Of a stretch of 64,000 bases of DNA, positions 24,031 to 34,864 are shown one piece after another. This DNA is from Chamaea fasciata (Eukaryota > Chordata > Aves > Passeriformes > Sylviidae). Under the pieces are notes generated by a model. The model did not search any database. It had not been told where the DNA came from and saw only the letters and a list, made by a program, of their open reading frames with translations. Within the stretch, counting starts at the first letter, position 1; the number at the start of each line of letters is the position of its first letter. The stretch covers positions 18,091,740 through 18,155,739 of the forward strand of contig JARCOQ010000012.1 in NCBI GenBank assembly GCA_029207755.1. Direction: 5' to 3'. Position numbers and translations under genes: made by a program.

Positions 24031-27000
24031 GATTCTACAGTCAGCATTATTATTTTGGCAAAGAAGAGGGAGCTGCCTATGAGCCATTTATTACTACATA
24101 AAATTACTGAAATTACAAAGGTCTATAAGTAATAGCTGCCAACAGATTATAGGCTCTACTAATGCAGTCACCCATGAAATATATAAGGCTCATTTTAGAA
24201 AGAACTCTAGTACAGCCTATACATTTTGATCCCCAGAAAATAAAACTTGGCTTGAAAAGATTTTGATCTTTTGACCCACATTTTAATCATAACACAAGAT
24301 TTTCTTGAAAACTTGTTTTTGTGTGTCCAAATCAGAAAAGCTTACACAGATGTAAACAACAGCTCAATTTGTATGTGTAACAATGTGCCAGGTTTTCAGC
24401 CTGTAAGAATAATTTTCATATGAACTGCAACAATATATACTAATTAGCTGCACCATAAACACACAGCCATGCAAATGCTATCACTGGGCTTCACAGTGGC
24501 TTGTGGGACAGGTTTGCCAAAATGGCAATATCACAGCTAAGCTCTGCATTTTAAGCCCTGTAACAACAAGCCCACTTTTACTGATAAATCTTCCATAAAA
24601 GCCTATTTCCCGGTTTTGAGTTTTGTGCTAATGTGATAGCTTCTAGCCAGTCTGAGGTGTTAAATGTGTGAAGGAAAAAACACCCATATGTTTCCTCCTC
24701 TACCGGGAGGATACAATCCATACTGCACATAATAAAGCAGTGCTCAGGATGTGAACACACTCCAAACTTGCACTACCTTACCCTGCTCTACCATCATATT
24801 GGAATTATGGGTGGGACTCTTGTTGATGAAAGAAATGGAGGGAAGGATTCCCATATGTTTTCAAAAATTTTCTGCAACTTTTCTTGTTGTTCTCACATTT
24901 CATAATACCCAGCAGCCCCCCAACAAGAGCACCTTGCTTTTCATGGGAAATGACTCTGTCTGGGGCAAAAATATGCTTTTCCAAATAAACAGATTATGTT
25001 ATATAGCATGAAAACTTAAAAAATAAAGTAGGCTCAGCACGCCTACACCCTGCCTGCCATCACCACACATACAAACATGCCCAGGCTTTGGCTGGGTAAC
25101 ATTTCAAGTGCTGGGCCCTCCAAGAGTAGATGTCAGTTTTCTCTCTCTTGGGCCCTTTTTCTCTTCTTCCTGGATTTTTGCCCTTGAGCATTTGCTCCCA
25201 GTCCAGTTAAACTCAATGCTAATTTTGCCACTGGCAGAATTAAACTCTAAACAGCCTCACACCCTAACTGCAGCCTTTTTTCTCTCCTCTCTTCTCCAAC
25301 CATCCCTCAGGATCACATTTTCTTCCAAATACACCCCTCCTTGTCTCCAATGGCATTTCTGCTTCTGCTGGCTGGTGGGTGCCCATGACTGACCTGTAGT
25401 GACCTGCGCTGCAGCACCACGCTGGTGAAGGGAAAGCTCCTCCCTCATTCACATCTGTTTTACATGTACAGCAGCACTGCAGACAGCATTGCCACACTCA
25501 TGGGAAGGTCTGTCTGTGCTCGTTTGCTCAGCTCTGTTTCCTCAATCATTCCCTGCTGCAGTATGAACAAGCAGAGGCAGGGCAGCAGCAGAGCTTCTGT
25601 CATTGTCAGCTGCAGCATTTGCAAAGAACAACCACACCAATATGTAAACTTTCTCTCTATTATACCCCAAAAGAAAAAGCAGACAGAACTCCATGAGCTT
25701 CCAGGAAGCTCCTCCAAGCCAACCAGGAATGCCCAGCAAAATCAAAGATACCTGTATTTCATAATGGGCATCTTGCATATAAACATGTAAGCCTCAAAAT
25801 CATTGCTCAGTTATGGGCACAAAATACAAATACTAAAATACATACTGTCCAGCTGAGCCCCAAAATGTTTTCATTACTTAAAATCTTCTTCTATTGGCTA
25901 CTGAAAGGGAAAGAGCAAATTTCACTCTACTAAATGAATACATGAAAACTCTCTCAGCTGGCTGCTCATGAGCTCCTGCAGGGATAATTCAGGTCACAGA
26001 TGTAACACTGAGGAATACATCCAGTTACTGAAAAAAAAGTCATGATGAACATCAGTCATGTCAAGAAGTATCTGCTGCTGTTTAAAATTCTAAGCAAATA
26101 ATCCATTTACAAATTAGCTAATAAAAGTTAGTTATATTACTGATAGCTAAGAAATCAGATTTCCTAAAGCACTTGGTAATCCCATTACATAATATATTAC
26201 ATGAGTTAAAAACATGAATAACATTCTTCACATATTATATAATGACCTATATATTGCTGTGGGTCTCATGAAATATGCACTTGAGATTTGCCTTAGCAAA
26301 TCCCAACTGTTTTCATCAACTCAGAATTCTTGATGTGATATCTGCAAATGTTATTACTCACAATGCAAACACAAAGCAGTATACTTAGAGCTTTATTTAT
26401 TTACATTGCCTACATGTTCACTTAAAATCAGAACTTGATGCTGTCCTGTGGAAATCATAGACTGACATTTTCAAATAAATCTTGCCAATAGAGTTGTTAT
26501 ATACATTCCTCACTTAGAAAACCAAATAGAGAGTGTTACTCTTAAAACTGCACTCCAGGGAATTTGATCCCAGTTTTATTTCAGTCAACAGGAACTCCCC
26601 TCACCTCCAGATACAATTTGAATAAGCTGATTCTGTAACAAATAATAAGATAGGTCAAGAAATTTTTGGTATGAAAACTCTGGCAATCCCATTCTTTTGA
26701 TATTTAACATGAGTTCCAGTAAACACAGGAGGGTTGCTGACTGGAATGAAGCAAACATCAGTGGCACATAGCCTTTCAAATTTTAAATTAGATTTTGAGA
26801 AGTCGAAATGCTAATTTGCACAATTATGAATCAACAACATTCATTTCAGCCTGACTCTGTCATCAGCATTTTAACTGAACTGACATACCAAGAAAAATGT
26901 GAATATAACTTCTAAAAAGTTAGGGAAGATACATCCCAGTCCACCAAACGGAACATGGTTCCACCACAGCAAATTAAACCCTAATGTATGAACAATTATA

Positions 27001-30000
27001 CAAGAAAGGAAAATTTATGTGACAGAAATGATTACAAGCTTTGATACAAGAGCTAGAATATGTGACACTCAGTGACCACAGCAGATCTGGCATTCAGCCC
27101 TGATCTCAGAGTTGCTGGTTTGTGTGCACTTACTGTTATTCATAGTCTCCCCTCCCGGAGGGACCTGAATACAAATCATATGCTGGATCCAATACATAAC
27201 AGCAGCTCAAGATTCATTTGGTTCTTGAGGCAAGTCTACAGCCAGATGCATTAGGGAGCTGCAGAGCAAACACCCAGAGCAAGAAAACCGTGACACAAAA
27301 TTTCCAGTCTTCAAGAAAGTCTGAAACATTTTGAGGCATCTATTCAGCCAAGATTTTCCCTGACTTCAAAATGATTTTGCCAGAGAAAGTGGTTTGAATG
27401 TCTAAAGTGGGGTCAATTCCTAAACGTGGTTATTTTAAATGTAAGCAACTAAAAATCACAAAACCCCTCTCAGAGAGGGTTCTGTGCTAATTCCTCTCTA
27501 CTTGTCAGTAAAGTTGCACTCAGACAAGAATTCATTGCTGCCTTCTACTGAGCATTCTCACATTTCGTAGAAGTCATCAAACTAATAAAGAGTCATGCCT
27601 AAAACTAGGGGAGGTCTTGAATCTCTCTGTTGACTAAGAACTGTTGTTAAAATCTAAGTTGCCCTGCCACACAGAAAATACAGTCAGTGCAGGTAACCAG
27701 AGCCAGCTTCTACCACATGGGCCCAATCCTGTTCCCACTGAAGTCAATGGCAGAACTCCAACCTGTCTAATGGGAACACCAACAAGCCTTCTATCTACTT
27801 AATACAAATGAAGATACTCATCTCCTCTTTGACATATTTTGGGCTCAAAGCCATTGGCTGACACTTGTTTGGTTCTCTGCATGTATGTGACTCATGGGAT
27901 AATACAATGCCTAACTTCCATTCTGCCAGACCTGTCTTTCTCTGTGGTTGACTATTAATTTCAGAGGCAAGATGCAAGACTGCAGTAAAATAGGATAGTG
28001 TTAAACTAAGAAAATTGCACTTACTGAGTAAATGAATCAGATTCCCTTTATGAGGATTCCCTTCCAATTAAAGAGGTATACCCACATAGTCCTGGAGGCA
28101 CCAGCCCAGTCCTCCTGCATAGGGAGGGAGTTTGTGGAAGTCTCCAGCAAAGTGCTTGGCAGTAAAGGTAAACATACTGCCTTTGCCCCACCAGAAGTAA
28201 CCTGAGGAGCAACCTAGTAATAGAAAGCACATTAAAAAGATCTGTATTCCAAACAGCTGATTTTTATTTCAGGCTACATACACAGGCTTAATCTGGATAT
28301 ACAGGTATTCAATCAGCTAAGTATATGCTGATTTTCCACCAAAGGTGTAAACTCTTTGAGATATAGGCTGATTTTCTCTCTTTGGATTCATAGACTAAGT
28401 CTGATTAATAGTACCGTAAAATAATAATAATATAATACAATACAGACTGGAAGGAACATCTGAACAGGCTTTCTGGTTCTTCCAAAGTTTCTTGTGATAT
28501 GCTTATTATTACTAAGTCTTGGCTTTAAAATGCAGTATGCACTTTATGTATGATACAGCAAACCACACCGTAACACTGGTATTTGTGTGGTGTTTGTATG
28601 CAATTTCATGTGTAAAAACATGGATTTCATTACAGGGGAAGAAAGACACACTCAAAAACCAGAGCTGTCAATGTATAAAACTTTTTTTTTTTTTTTACTT
28701 CATTTTACCAAGAGAGGGCAGTGGGCCTGTTTCTCCACCCTTTACTCAGATATGTGCCATTCTTTTCACCACTGAATTGGGTCAAACCCAATTCAACCAA
28801 TAAATCCAAATCAGTAAGCACAAAACATCTGCTTTCACCTGCAAAGCATCTCTTACTGCCCCACTTCAGTGTAGAAATTTGTTCCTTTCCTCCAAACTCC
28901 TGAAGTGGGTAGATGAGGAAAGCTCCTCAGGGGCAATTCTCTTGTGACAGCAAGAAAAAAATAAAAGACTGAGAAATCATGACACCCCTCCACCACCCCC
29001 AACCTGCTGCAGGACTTTGCCATGGTCATGAGAAATCTCTCAACTCTGTACACAGTGCTAGCAGACATCTACTCCCTTCATCCTCAACATGTGATTACTT
29101 GCTCAGCGTCTCAGTCAGTGCTCAACCCCCTCCGTGTCCCCAGCCCCACGTCTGGGACTGCTGAGGGGCAGGGCTGGAGAAGGAAGGACTGCACAGCCCC
29201 ACCAGTGTGGCAGGACGGGCAGAGAGGCTTGGCAGCATTGCAGCAGTGCTGCGTATAAAAGGAACAAGCTCAGTGGGAAAACCAAAGAACCACCCAGCAG
29301 TCATGAAGACAAATGTTGCTGAGCACATACACACACAGCACCCTGGCAGGGCTGGAGGCGATCGAGCCTTTGCCCACGGCGGGCTGATCCCGGGGCAGGG
29401 TGCCTGTGTGCGGGGGGATGAGTGCAAGTGCCACATGTGAGGACAGGCCCTCCCCACGGAGGTGTCACACTGACCCATGTGTGCCCACAGCACAGCAGAG
29501 CAGTGCAGCAGCTGCCTGCCATCCTCCTCCGCAGCACAGGCTGGCAGCTGTGCTCGCAGGAGTGTGCTGCTCCTGGCAAACCCCAGAGGTCCCCTCCAGC
29601 TTCAACTGTCCTGTGATATTCGGAGTGGACAGCATATGAAATCCTTTCCACCATCCAGCTTGTGCAGTACATGCCTAAATACTGCTGAAACAGGCAATGC
29701 ATGGGGTCACGTGTGAGACCTGAGCCCTGCAGGACTGCAGGCTTTGACCCTGCTGCTAAGGCACATGTTTCTGGACATGTTGCTGTCAGGACTTTTTTCA
29801 TCTGAGCAATGACTTAGGGACTTTCTGAAGGCTCAGCTGCGTGCCAGAGTAAGGGTTTGGTTTGAAAGGAAGAGAAAATGCAGATCTGCAGCTGGGAAGG
29901 CCTGGGACGGGGCTGCCAAAGCAAAAGGCAGTCCGCAAAGAGCATGCAGAGACTGCAAAAAGCTCCGTGCTGTGGGAACTGTTTTGTCTAAGCCATGGCT

Positions 30001-30239
30001 GAGGGCCTTGTCGAGGGCTCAGCCTACAGTTAGGGTTAGGATTAGAGAACGCTGCTCGCTTTGGCACTGTGTTTAAGGAAAGCGTCTCTAAACACTTTTC
30101 TCCTATCAATAATTTACTCTTCGTACTATTCCAGGGCATTCTGTGTTTATATAACTATTGAAACACCTTTGTGGTAGACAGGTGATCTTACTTTTGAATC
30201 ACAGAATGGCTGATTCTTCTGCCACTGAAGACTAGTTTA
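24031..30239. other. Intergenic, AT-rich, no gene seen
   Basis: AT-rich to about 28.9 kb, then GC-richer (29.1-29.6 kb). It contains the GAAGTCAATGG relic at 27.7 kb and a T15 run at 28.68 kb. No exon-like frame with flanking splice sites was recognised. Confidence 0.55.
27715..27780. repeat. Relic of an old sauropsid repeat (GAAGTCAATGG type)
   Basis: CCCAATCCTGTTCCCACTGA followed by AGTCAATGGCAGAACTCCAA matches a motif repeated many times in turtle, crocodile and bird DNA (CCATTGAAGTCAATGGGAG and variants). A shorter trace, CATTCACTTCAAAGGGACA, lies at about 48039. No family name is assigned. Confidence 0.35.
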
Positions 30240-30410
30240 TTCTACAGTTCATTTAAATTAATGGAAAAATCTGCTTTGTGAGGCCAGAAATGATTTGCTG
30301 AAACCACACACACACACACAAGACACGGTGAGTCACAGTTCAGTACATAACTCAAACAACCAGGACTGTATTCCCATGCTCTAACCACTAGATTACAGTC
30401 CCTCCCACAT
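30240..30410 (-). mobile_element. Ancient tRNA-derived SINE relic interrupted by a (CA)n tract
   Basis: On the minus strand TCTAGTGGTTAGAGCATGGG (tRNA-like head), ATACAGTCCTGGTTG, ACTGTGACTCACCGTGT, a (TG)n expansion (30304-30320), then CAAATCATTTCTGGCCTC follow the order of the old amniote SINE (TGGTTAGAGCA, AGTCCTGGGTTC, CTGACTCACTGTGTGACC, AAGTCACTTCTGCCTC). The (CA)n tract appears to have grown from the TGTGTGACC stretch. A further TGTAAAGTGGGGAAATG motif on the same strand at about 30442-30465 may belong to a second copy. Confidence 0.5.
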
Positions 30411-30759
30411 ATACCCTGCAATAATCTTTGCTCAAATGATAACAGCATTTCCCCACTTTACACATTGGACAGCATTACTCAGTAAGGCACATCCTACCCG
30501 ACGGCTGTATAGCTCTGCAGGGCTGGAGAAGGAAGGAAGCACAAGTAAAAGTCATTATTTTTGCCCAACACCACTAGAACTTAACTCTCTCCTTGGAAAA
30601 TTACTAGCTCTGGACCCCACAACTTACATTTAACTGAAAAGTGAAATCCTCGATCCCGATTTGCACTCATCTTTCACCACCCCAAGCGGCGAGTGCTTGC
30701 AGACTCACCATCACAGTGGGTTTCTGAAGAGCAGCCTCACCTTCCCTGCCCTCACGGCC

Positions 30760-31770
30760 CAGCCTGAACCCCGCTGGGAGGAGGCAAAGCCCCTCGGAGC
30801 GACCCCGTCCAGCCCGGGCCCAGCACCATCCACGCCAGGGCTCGGGGGCTGCACCCGCACCCGCCTGAGGCGCTTCGGGAGCCCAGCCTCACCCCACGGC
30901 CCCTGCATCGCCGGGCCACACGCGTGCGGATCCAGTTCTCTCTCTCTGGGGTGTTTAATTTCTGCTATGATGTGCCGCGCTGGACATACACAACGTGAGG
31001 GCAACGGGCACACCGCGGAGCAGTGAGCTGCGGGGAGCGCGGCTCTGCCGGGTGCATCGCCCTCCATGAAAGGCGGACACAGGCGCTGCTGAAGGGCCAG
31101 GGCCTGGGGCAGCTTTCCCTCACACGCCTGAGGCGCAGTCCCAGCAAAGTCCCACCAAGTCCCGCCGGAGAGAAGGGCGGGCGGCGCCCCGAGACCCCGC
31201 AGACCCCTCACAGGGCGCCCGGGCACTGCGCCACAGGCCGGGGGCCGTTTCGCCTCAGGGCCCGCCGCCCCCACGGGGCAGCTCCGGGCCGGGCCGGGCC
31301 GGGCCGGGCGGAGCCGCCTCCCCCTCACGGCCGCCCCTTCCCGCCCCCATCGCCGCCGCTCTCTCGCCGCCGCCCCGCCGTGGCCCGCGGCCGGACCCCG
31401 CCTGCCCCGGGGCCTGCCCCGCGTCCCGCCGGCACCGAGGGCCCCGCGGCGGCGCCTCTGGGCCCGACCCCGCGGGAGCGAAACTCCCCGGGGCCGCGGA
31501 GGGCTGTGTCTGGCCGGGGAGGGCCGGGCAGCGGCGGTGCTGCCGGGCGAGCGGGGCCCGGCCCTGCCCTGCCCTGCCCTGCCCGCCGCCTCTTTCCGCC
31601 AGGCCCCGCCGTGCCCCCGGCTTGCCCCCCGCGCCCCGCTCAGCCCCGCCGTGTCCCGGGCCAGCGGGCGGGCTGCGTGCCCTCGGCACCCGGCGTCTCC
31701 CTCGTCGCTCCCGGCCGCCCGTCCCCGCAGCCCGCCCGCAGGCCCCCGGCCCGGCCGGGTGAAGGGTGAA
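30760..31770. promoter_or_regulatory. Orphan CpG island 2-3 kb downstream of CEBPA
   Basis: About 1 kb of CpG-dense DNA, densest at 31.15-31.75 kb, with GGGCC and CCCTG pentamer runs, and an AP-1 type GTGACTCACGG at about 31779 on its right edge. Both strands carry long open frames (about 390 codons minus, 248 codons plus) with Arg/Pro/Gly/Ala-rich, GC-driven composition and no recognisable domain. It could be a promoter of a non-coding transcript or a CEBPA regulatory island. Confidence 0.6.
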
Positions 31771-32118
31771 GCGAGCCGTGACTCACGGGCACACATCTGC
31801 CACCGCAAGCGTTTAGGAAATTGCCGTTCTCTTAAAGAAAACCGTGTATTTATTTCTCTGGGGCGAAAACCGGGGAGTTGCACTCCATTAACGCGTTTCA
31901 GTCACCAGCCCTGGAAGGGGATGCAGAAGTCGGTGGAGAGCTGGACGCTGGTCTGGAGGAAAAGGGGAGCTTTTGCACTCCTGCAAGGAGAAGAACTGGA
32001 AACAAGCAGAGAGGCGGATGGTTATGGTAGAATATATGCTGTTTATTTATGAAGGTAACCAGGACTTCTGACAAATTTTATATGCAGTTCCCCCCCAAAT
32101 TAAAAAAACAGACAAACA

Positions 32119-32187
32119 AACAATGTGTGTGCATATACATACACGTATACATCCAATACACACACACTGCACACACAGACACACGCA
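32119..32187. repeat. CA/TA-rich simple repeat
   Basis: Imperfect TG, CATA and CACA stretches alternate over about 70 bp between the orphan CpG island and the CEBPA 3' end. No gene content. Confidence 0.7.
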
Positions 32188-32344
32188 GCCAGCATTGTGC
32201 TCCCACTGTCACGCTTTCAAACAGCTCCGTCCGCCTTGTTCTGCTCTCTTGTCAAGACGTACTTCAGTTGGACAAATTGTTATGCAGCTACGACACAAGG
32301 AAGAAATGTTCTGCATGGCTACCAGAATGCCCAGGGGGCCTGTT

Positions 32345-33302
32345 TGTTTATTTATTTTTCTCTCACTCTGGGAGAAGCTCCAGAGTCCAAAGGTGCAGCA
32401 GCACCAGGGGCAAGCCTCCTTGCCCCACCACAGGCATCCTGCAGCCCCACAACCCATGCCCCGTTCCAGGTACTCCTGCCTTGGGGTCGGGAGGCAGCAG
32501 CCAGTACAGGACAGTGAGAAGAAGGCAACACACACTCATACTCACCCACCCATACAAATAATAAAATAACGTTGCAGCACAAGGGCATAGTCTCTGTCAC
32601 CAGATAAGAAACTCCTGTGATGGCAAAGATCTAAGTAAGGCAATAAAGTACAGCTAGTGTACACGGAACGGCTTTCACATTACATGAGGCACATTTTGGT
32701 CGGACAGAGACTTGGAGAAGAGCTAAATGTCCTGGAATAAAGCAAAATACACTGAAAGTTCATAGTAAATACCCGCATCAATAGGTATTTATTCATTTGT
32801 GCTTCGCCACATCGTGACATACAGTACAAGACACTGCTGCTCTTTCTTTCGATGGAGAGAGCTCACCATACTCTTGCAAGCTGCTGCTCCATCAGTCCCA
32901 GGCTGTCCATCAGTCCTGCAGCGGTTCCGGCCCCTTGCCCCCTCCCAGCCAAGGCAGGGGACAGGGCTCGGCAGGGGCAGCCCAGCCAGGCTGCGACAGT
33001 CCTGGCAGCAGTCTGGTGGCTGCCCCACACCTCAGTGCTAACGGCGTCCAGTGCTGCACATCTCTCAGCCTCAAGTCCTCTTCTCATCGCTGACTTCCCC
33101 AAAGCTGCTCCTGCCTGCTGCACTGCAGGCCAGCTTGAAGGGGTCTAGCAGGACACCCCAGACACCCCAGCCCTCAAGCCTGCACGTCCCTCATTCCTTC
33201 TCCTCGCACCCTGCAAGGCTGGAGGGCATAGTAAGCCCCAGAGCTTACAGCCAGCTTTTAAGGCACATCTGGGTTGCTATATGTGCTTTATTACTGTTGT
33301 TG

Positions 33303-33339
<37 letters not shown>

Positions 33340-33626
33340 TGTTATTTACCCTGTGTAGACACGTGGTCTTTTAATTCTTTCTTCCCCTTGCCTTTCTCCT
33401 TAGAAAACCCACCATGTTTTCAGCTTACTCGTGTGTCATCTCTAAGGCACAAACCTTTTAATACTAGAGCTGCCTGGCTTCTTGTATAGGTCGTGAACTG
33501 ATAAAAAACATACGAAACAAAACAAAACCAAAACAACCCCCCACTCCCCTCCCCGCGGCGCTGGCCGCGCCGGTACATAGAGTATCTGTGCGCGGGCAGG
33601 GCAGCCCGGCCGGCCCCGGCGCGGCG
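32345..33626 (-). other. CEBPA: Probable CEBPA 3' UTR with alternative poly(A) signals
   Basis: Minus-strand sequence after the CEBPA stop is not coding. AATAAA hexamers on the minus strand occur at 33292-33287, 32793-32788 and 32356-32347 (two overlapping copies). The mammalian 3' UTR is somewhat over 1 kb, which favours the last two, but the sequence alone does not decide which is used. A TTA/TTG trinucleotide tract at 33292-33350 lies inside this region. Confidence 0.45.
33292..33350. repeat. Trinucleotide TTG/TTA microsatellite in CEBPA 3' UTR region
   Basis: Several TTG units are followed by about ten TTA units and a degraded end. In the CEBPA mRNA sense it reads as an AAT/TAA repeat and adds potential AU-rich context. 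Confidence 0.9.
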
Positions 33627-34604
33627 CTAGGCGCAGCTGCCCATGGCCTTCACCAGCGAGCTCTCGGGCAGCTGCCTGAAGATGCCCCGCAGAGTCTCCA
33701 GCTCCCGGGTGAGCTGCTCCACCCGCTTGCGCAGCCGCTCGTTGTCGGTGGTGAGCTCCAGCACCTTCTGCTGCGTCTCCACGTTGCGCTGCTTGGCCTT
33801 GTCCCGGCTCTTGCGCACCGCGATGTTGTTGCGCTCCCGGCGCACCCGGTACTCGTTGCTGTTCTTGTCCACTGTCTTTTTCGATTTGCTCCGGTGGTCC
33901 GAGGGCATCATCTTGAGGGTGCCCGCGGCGGGCAGGCCGCCGGGAGGGTGCGGGTGGTGCGGATGGTGCGGGCTGGGCACGGGCGTGGGGGGCGGCGTGG
34001 GCTGCCCGGGTTGGAGGTGCATGGTGGTCTGGGCGCAGTGGGCGATCTGGTACTGGAGGTGGGACGGGTGCTGCTGCGGGGCGTGATGGGGATAGAGGGC
34101 CGACAGGGCCGCCGACTTCACCTCCTCCTCCTCGCGGGGCTCCTGCTTGATCACCAGCGGCCGCAAGCCCGGCGCGGCGATGCGCTCGTAGAGGGGGTCG
34201 AGCTTGCCGTCCATGTAGCCGGCCACGCAGCCGAAGAGCGGCTGCTGGTGGTGCTGCGGCTGGTGCCCCGGCGCCGAGGCGGCAGCGCCGGCCCCGTGCA
34301 TGGTGTGGAAGTCGAAATCCCCGGCCAGGATGGCCTTGGCTTTCTCCTGCTGCTTGTTGTGCTGGAAGAGGTCGGCCAGGAACTCGTCGTTGAAGGCGGC
34401 GGGGTCGATGTAGGCGCTGATGTCGATGGAGTTCTCGTTCTCGCAGATGTCGCCGAGCTCCGCGCCGCCCGCAGCAGGTGCCGCCGCCGAGGAAGCCTCT
34501 CTGTAGCTGTAGGTGCTGCCGGGCAGGGGAGTCTGGAGCTGGTGGTGCTGGCCGCTGCTCATCGGGGGCCGGGAATCGACCTCGTAGAAATTGGCTTGCT
34601 CCAT
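33627..34604 (-). CDS. CEBPA: CCAAT/enhancer-binding protein alpha, complete single-exon CDS
   Basis: Encodes a 325-aa nuclear bZIP transcription factor that drives myeloid, hepatic and adipocyte differentiation and restrains the cell cycle. Seen: N-terminal transactivation element beginning [14 protein letters not shown], a second activation block around residues 57-88 ([21 protein letters not shown]), the SUMO-type motif VIKQEP at 151-156, a Pro/His-rich segment at 200-222 containing [10 protein letters not shown] (GSK3-type sites in mammals), the basic region about 248-274 with [13 protein letters not shown], and a leucine zipper with leucines at 284, 291, 298 and 305, ending MGSCA. It lacks the long Gly/Pro/Ala expansions of mammalian C/EBP-alpha, so it is shorter, as expected for birds. 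The start at 34604 was chosen because it gives the conserved [10 protein letters not shown]-terminus, although the frame stays open upstream to about 35246. The gene is intronless, lies in a CpG island, and has suboptimal context at the main ATG (T at -3, G at +4). Confidence 0.98.
   Translation of the reverse strand: MEQANFYEVDSRPPMSSGQHHQLQTPLPGSTYSYREASSAAAPAAGGAELGDICENENSIDISAYIDPAAFNDEFLADLFQHNKQQEKAKAILAGDFDFHTMHGAGAAASAPGHQPQHHQQPLFGCVAGYMDGKLDPLYERIAAPGLRPLVIKQEPREEEEVKSAALSALYPHHAPQQHPSHLQYQIAHCAQTTMHLQPGQPTPPPTPVPSPHHPHHPHPPGGLPAAGTLKMMPSDHRSKSKKTVDKNSNEYRVRRERNNIAVRKSRDKAKQRNVETQQKVLELTTDNERLRKRVEQLTRELETLRGIFRQLPESSLVKAMGSCA
34299..34301 (-). promoter_or_regulatory. CEBPA: Internal start codon for the p30-type C/EBP-alpha isoform
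   Basis: Met102 follows the second activation block (context [11 protein letters not shown]) and precedes the regulatory and bZIP halves, the same topology as the mammalian p30 start. Its context has A at -3 and is stronger than that of the main ATG (T at -3), which favours leaky scanning or reinitiation. The product would be 224 aa, lacking TE-I and TE-II but keeping the VIKQEP motif and the bZIP. Isoform production is inferred from the mammalian and chicken protein; the sequence shows only the codon and its context. Confidence 0.75.
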
Positions 34605-34611
34605 GAAGCAA

Positions 34612-34629
34612 CTACAGTCTGCCGGGCAT
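34612..34629 (-). promoter_or_regulatory. CEBPA: Conserved CEBPA upstream ORF (5 codons, MPGRL-stop)
   Basis: Minus-strand ATG at 34629-34627 opens a five-codon frame (M-P-G-R-L) ending in TAG at 34614-34612, followed by exactly 7 nt before the C/EBP-alpha ATG. Mammalian CEBPA carries a five-codon uORF with the same 7-nt spacing; it tunes the p42/p30 ratio by controlling reinitiation. The uORF ATG has A at -3. It is out of frame with the main CDS. Confidence 0.92.
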
Positions 34630-34805
34630 GGTGAAGGGCTCCTGCAATCCAGGTTTCGAACGGGACGGCGGCGGCAGCAGCAGCAATGTCGCGGCGCGGT
34701 GCTGCACGGCGCGGTTCGGTGCGCCCGGAGCCCGTCCCCCGGCCCAGCCCCGCTCCGCTCGCTGCCTGCCCTGTTGCTAGTGGGCTGCCGCGGTCCTGCG
34801 TGCCG

Positions 34806-34813
34806 TATATATA
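34806..34813 (-). promoter_or_regulatory. CEBPA: CEBPA core promoter TATA box
   Basis: The sequence TATATATA reads the same on both strands and sits about 200 bp upstream of the CEBPA ATG, inside an otherwise very GC-rich stretch. Mammalian CEBPA also has a TATA-containing promoter with a short 5' UTR. A start site about 30 bp downstream on the minus strand (near 34775-34782) would give a 5' UTR of roughly 175 nt that includes the uORF. The exact start site is inferred. Confidence 0.8.
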
Positions 34814-34836
34814 CAGCCGGCAGCAGGGCCGGGGAT

Positions 34837-34849
34837 CGCCCTCTAGTGT
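34837..34849 (-). promoter_or_regulatory. CTCF-like motif just upstream of the CEBPA TATA box
   Basis: The minus-strand 13-mer ACACTAGAGGGCG differs by one base from the CTCF core form CCACTAGAGGGCG. It lies 24-43 bp upstream of the TATA box. The motif is seen directly; occupancy is inferred. Confidence 0.4.
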
Positions 34850-34864
34850 CCAGCCTCCTGCTGG

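Noticed and set aside
23691..24087. ERRGE- and SSPLL-type frames at 23.7-24.1 kb
   Set aside because: Translations of the TCTCC microsatellite.
28440..28480. CR1 minus-orientation end suggested by GACTGGAAGGAACATCTGAA
   Set aside because: Only about 20 bases match and no further CR1 blocks follow.
30030..30045. Interstitial telomere-like TTAGGGTTAGGATTAG
   Set aside because: Only two to three imperfect units; too short to be more than chance.
1..30700. SLC7A10 or other left-flank gene exons
   Set aside because: No frame showed amino-acid-transporter transmembrane text or any other recognised family; only one unassigned hydrophobic frame was kept as a low-confidence item.
30711..31883. 390-codon minus-strand and 248-codon plus-strand frames in the orphan CpG island
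   Set aside because: Overlapping frames on both strands with GC-driven composition and no domain; listed only as a CpG island.
33588..34634. 348-codon frame antisense to CEBPA, and a 389-codon alternative frame on the CEBPA strand
   Set aside because: Shadows of the GC-rich CEBPA coding sequence; the sense frame has the full bZIP protein.
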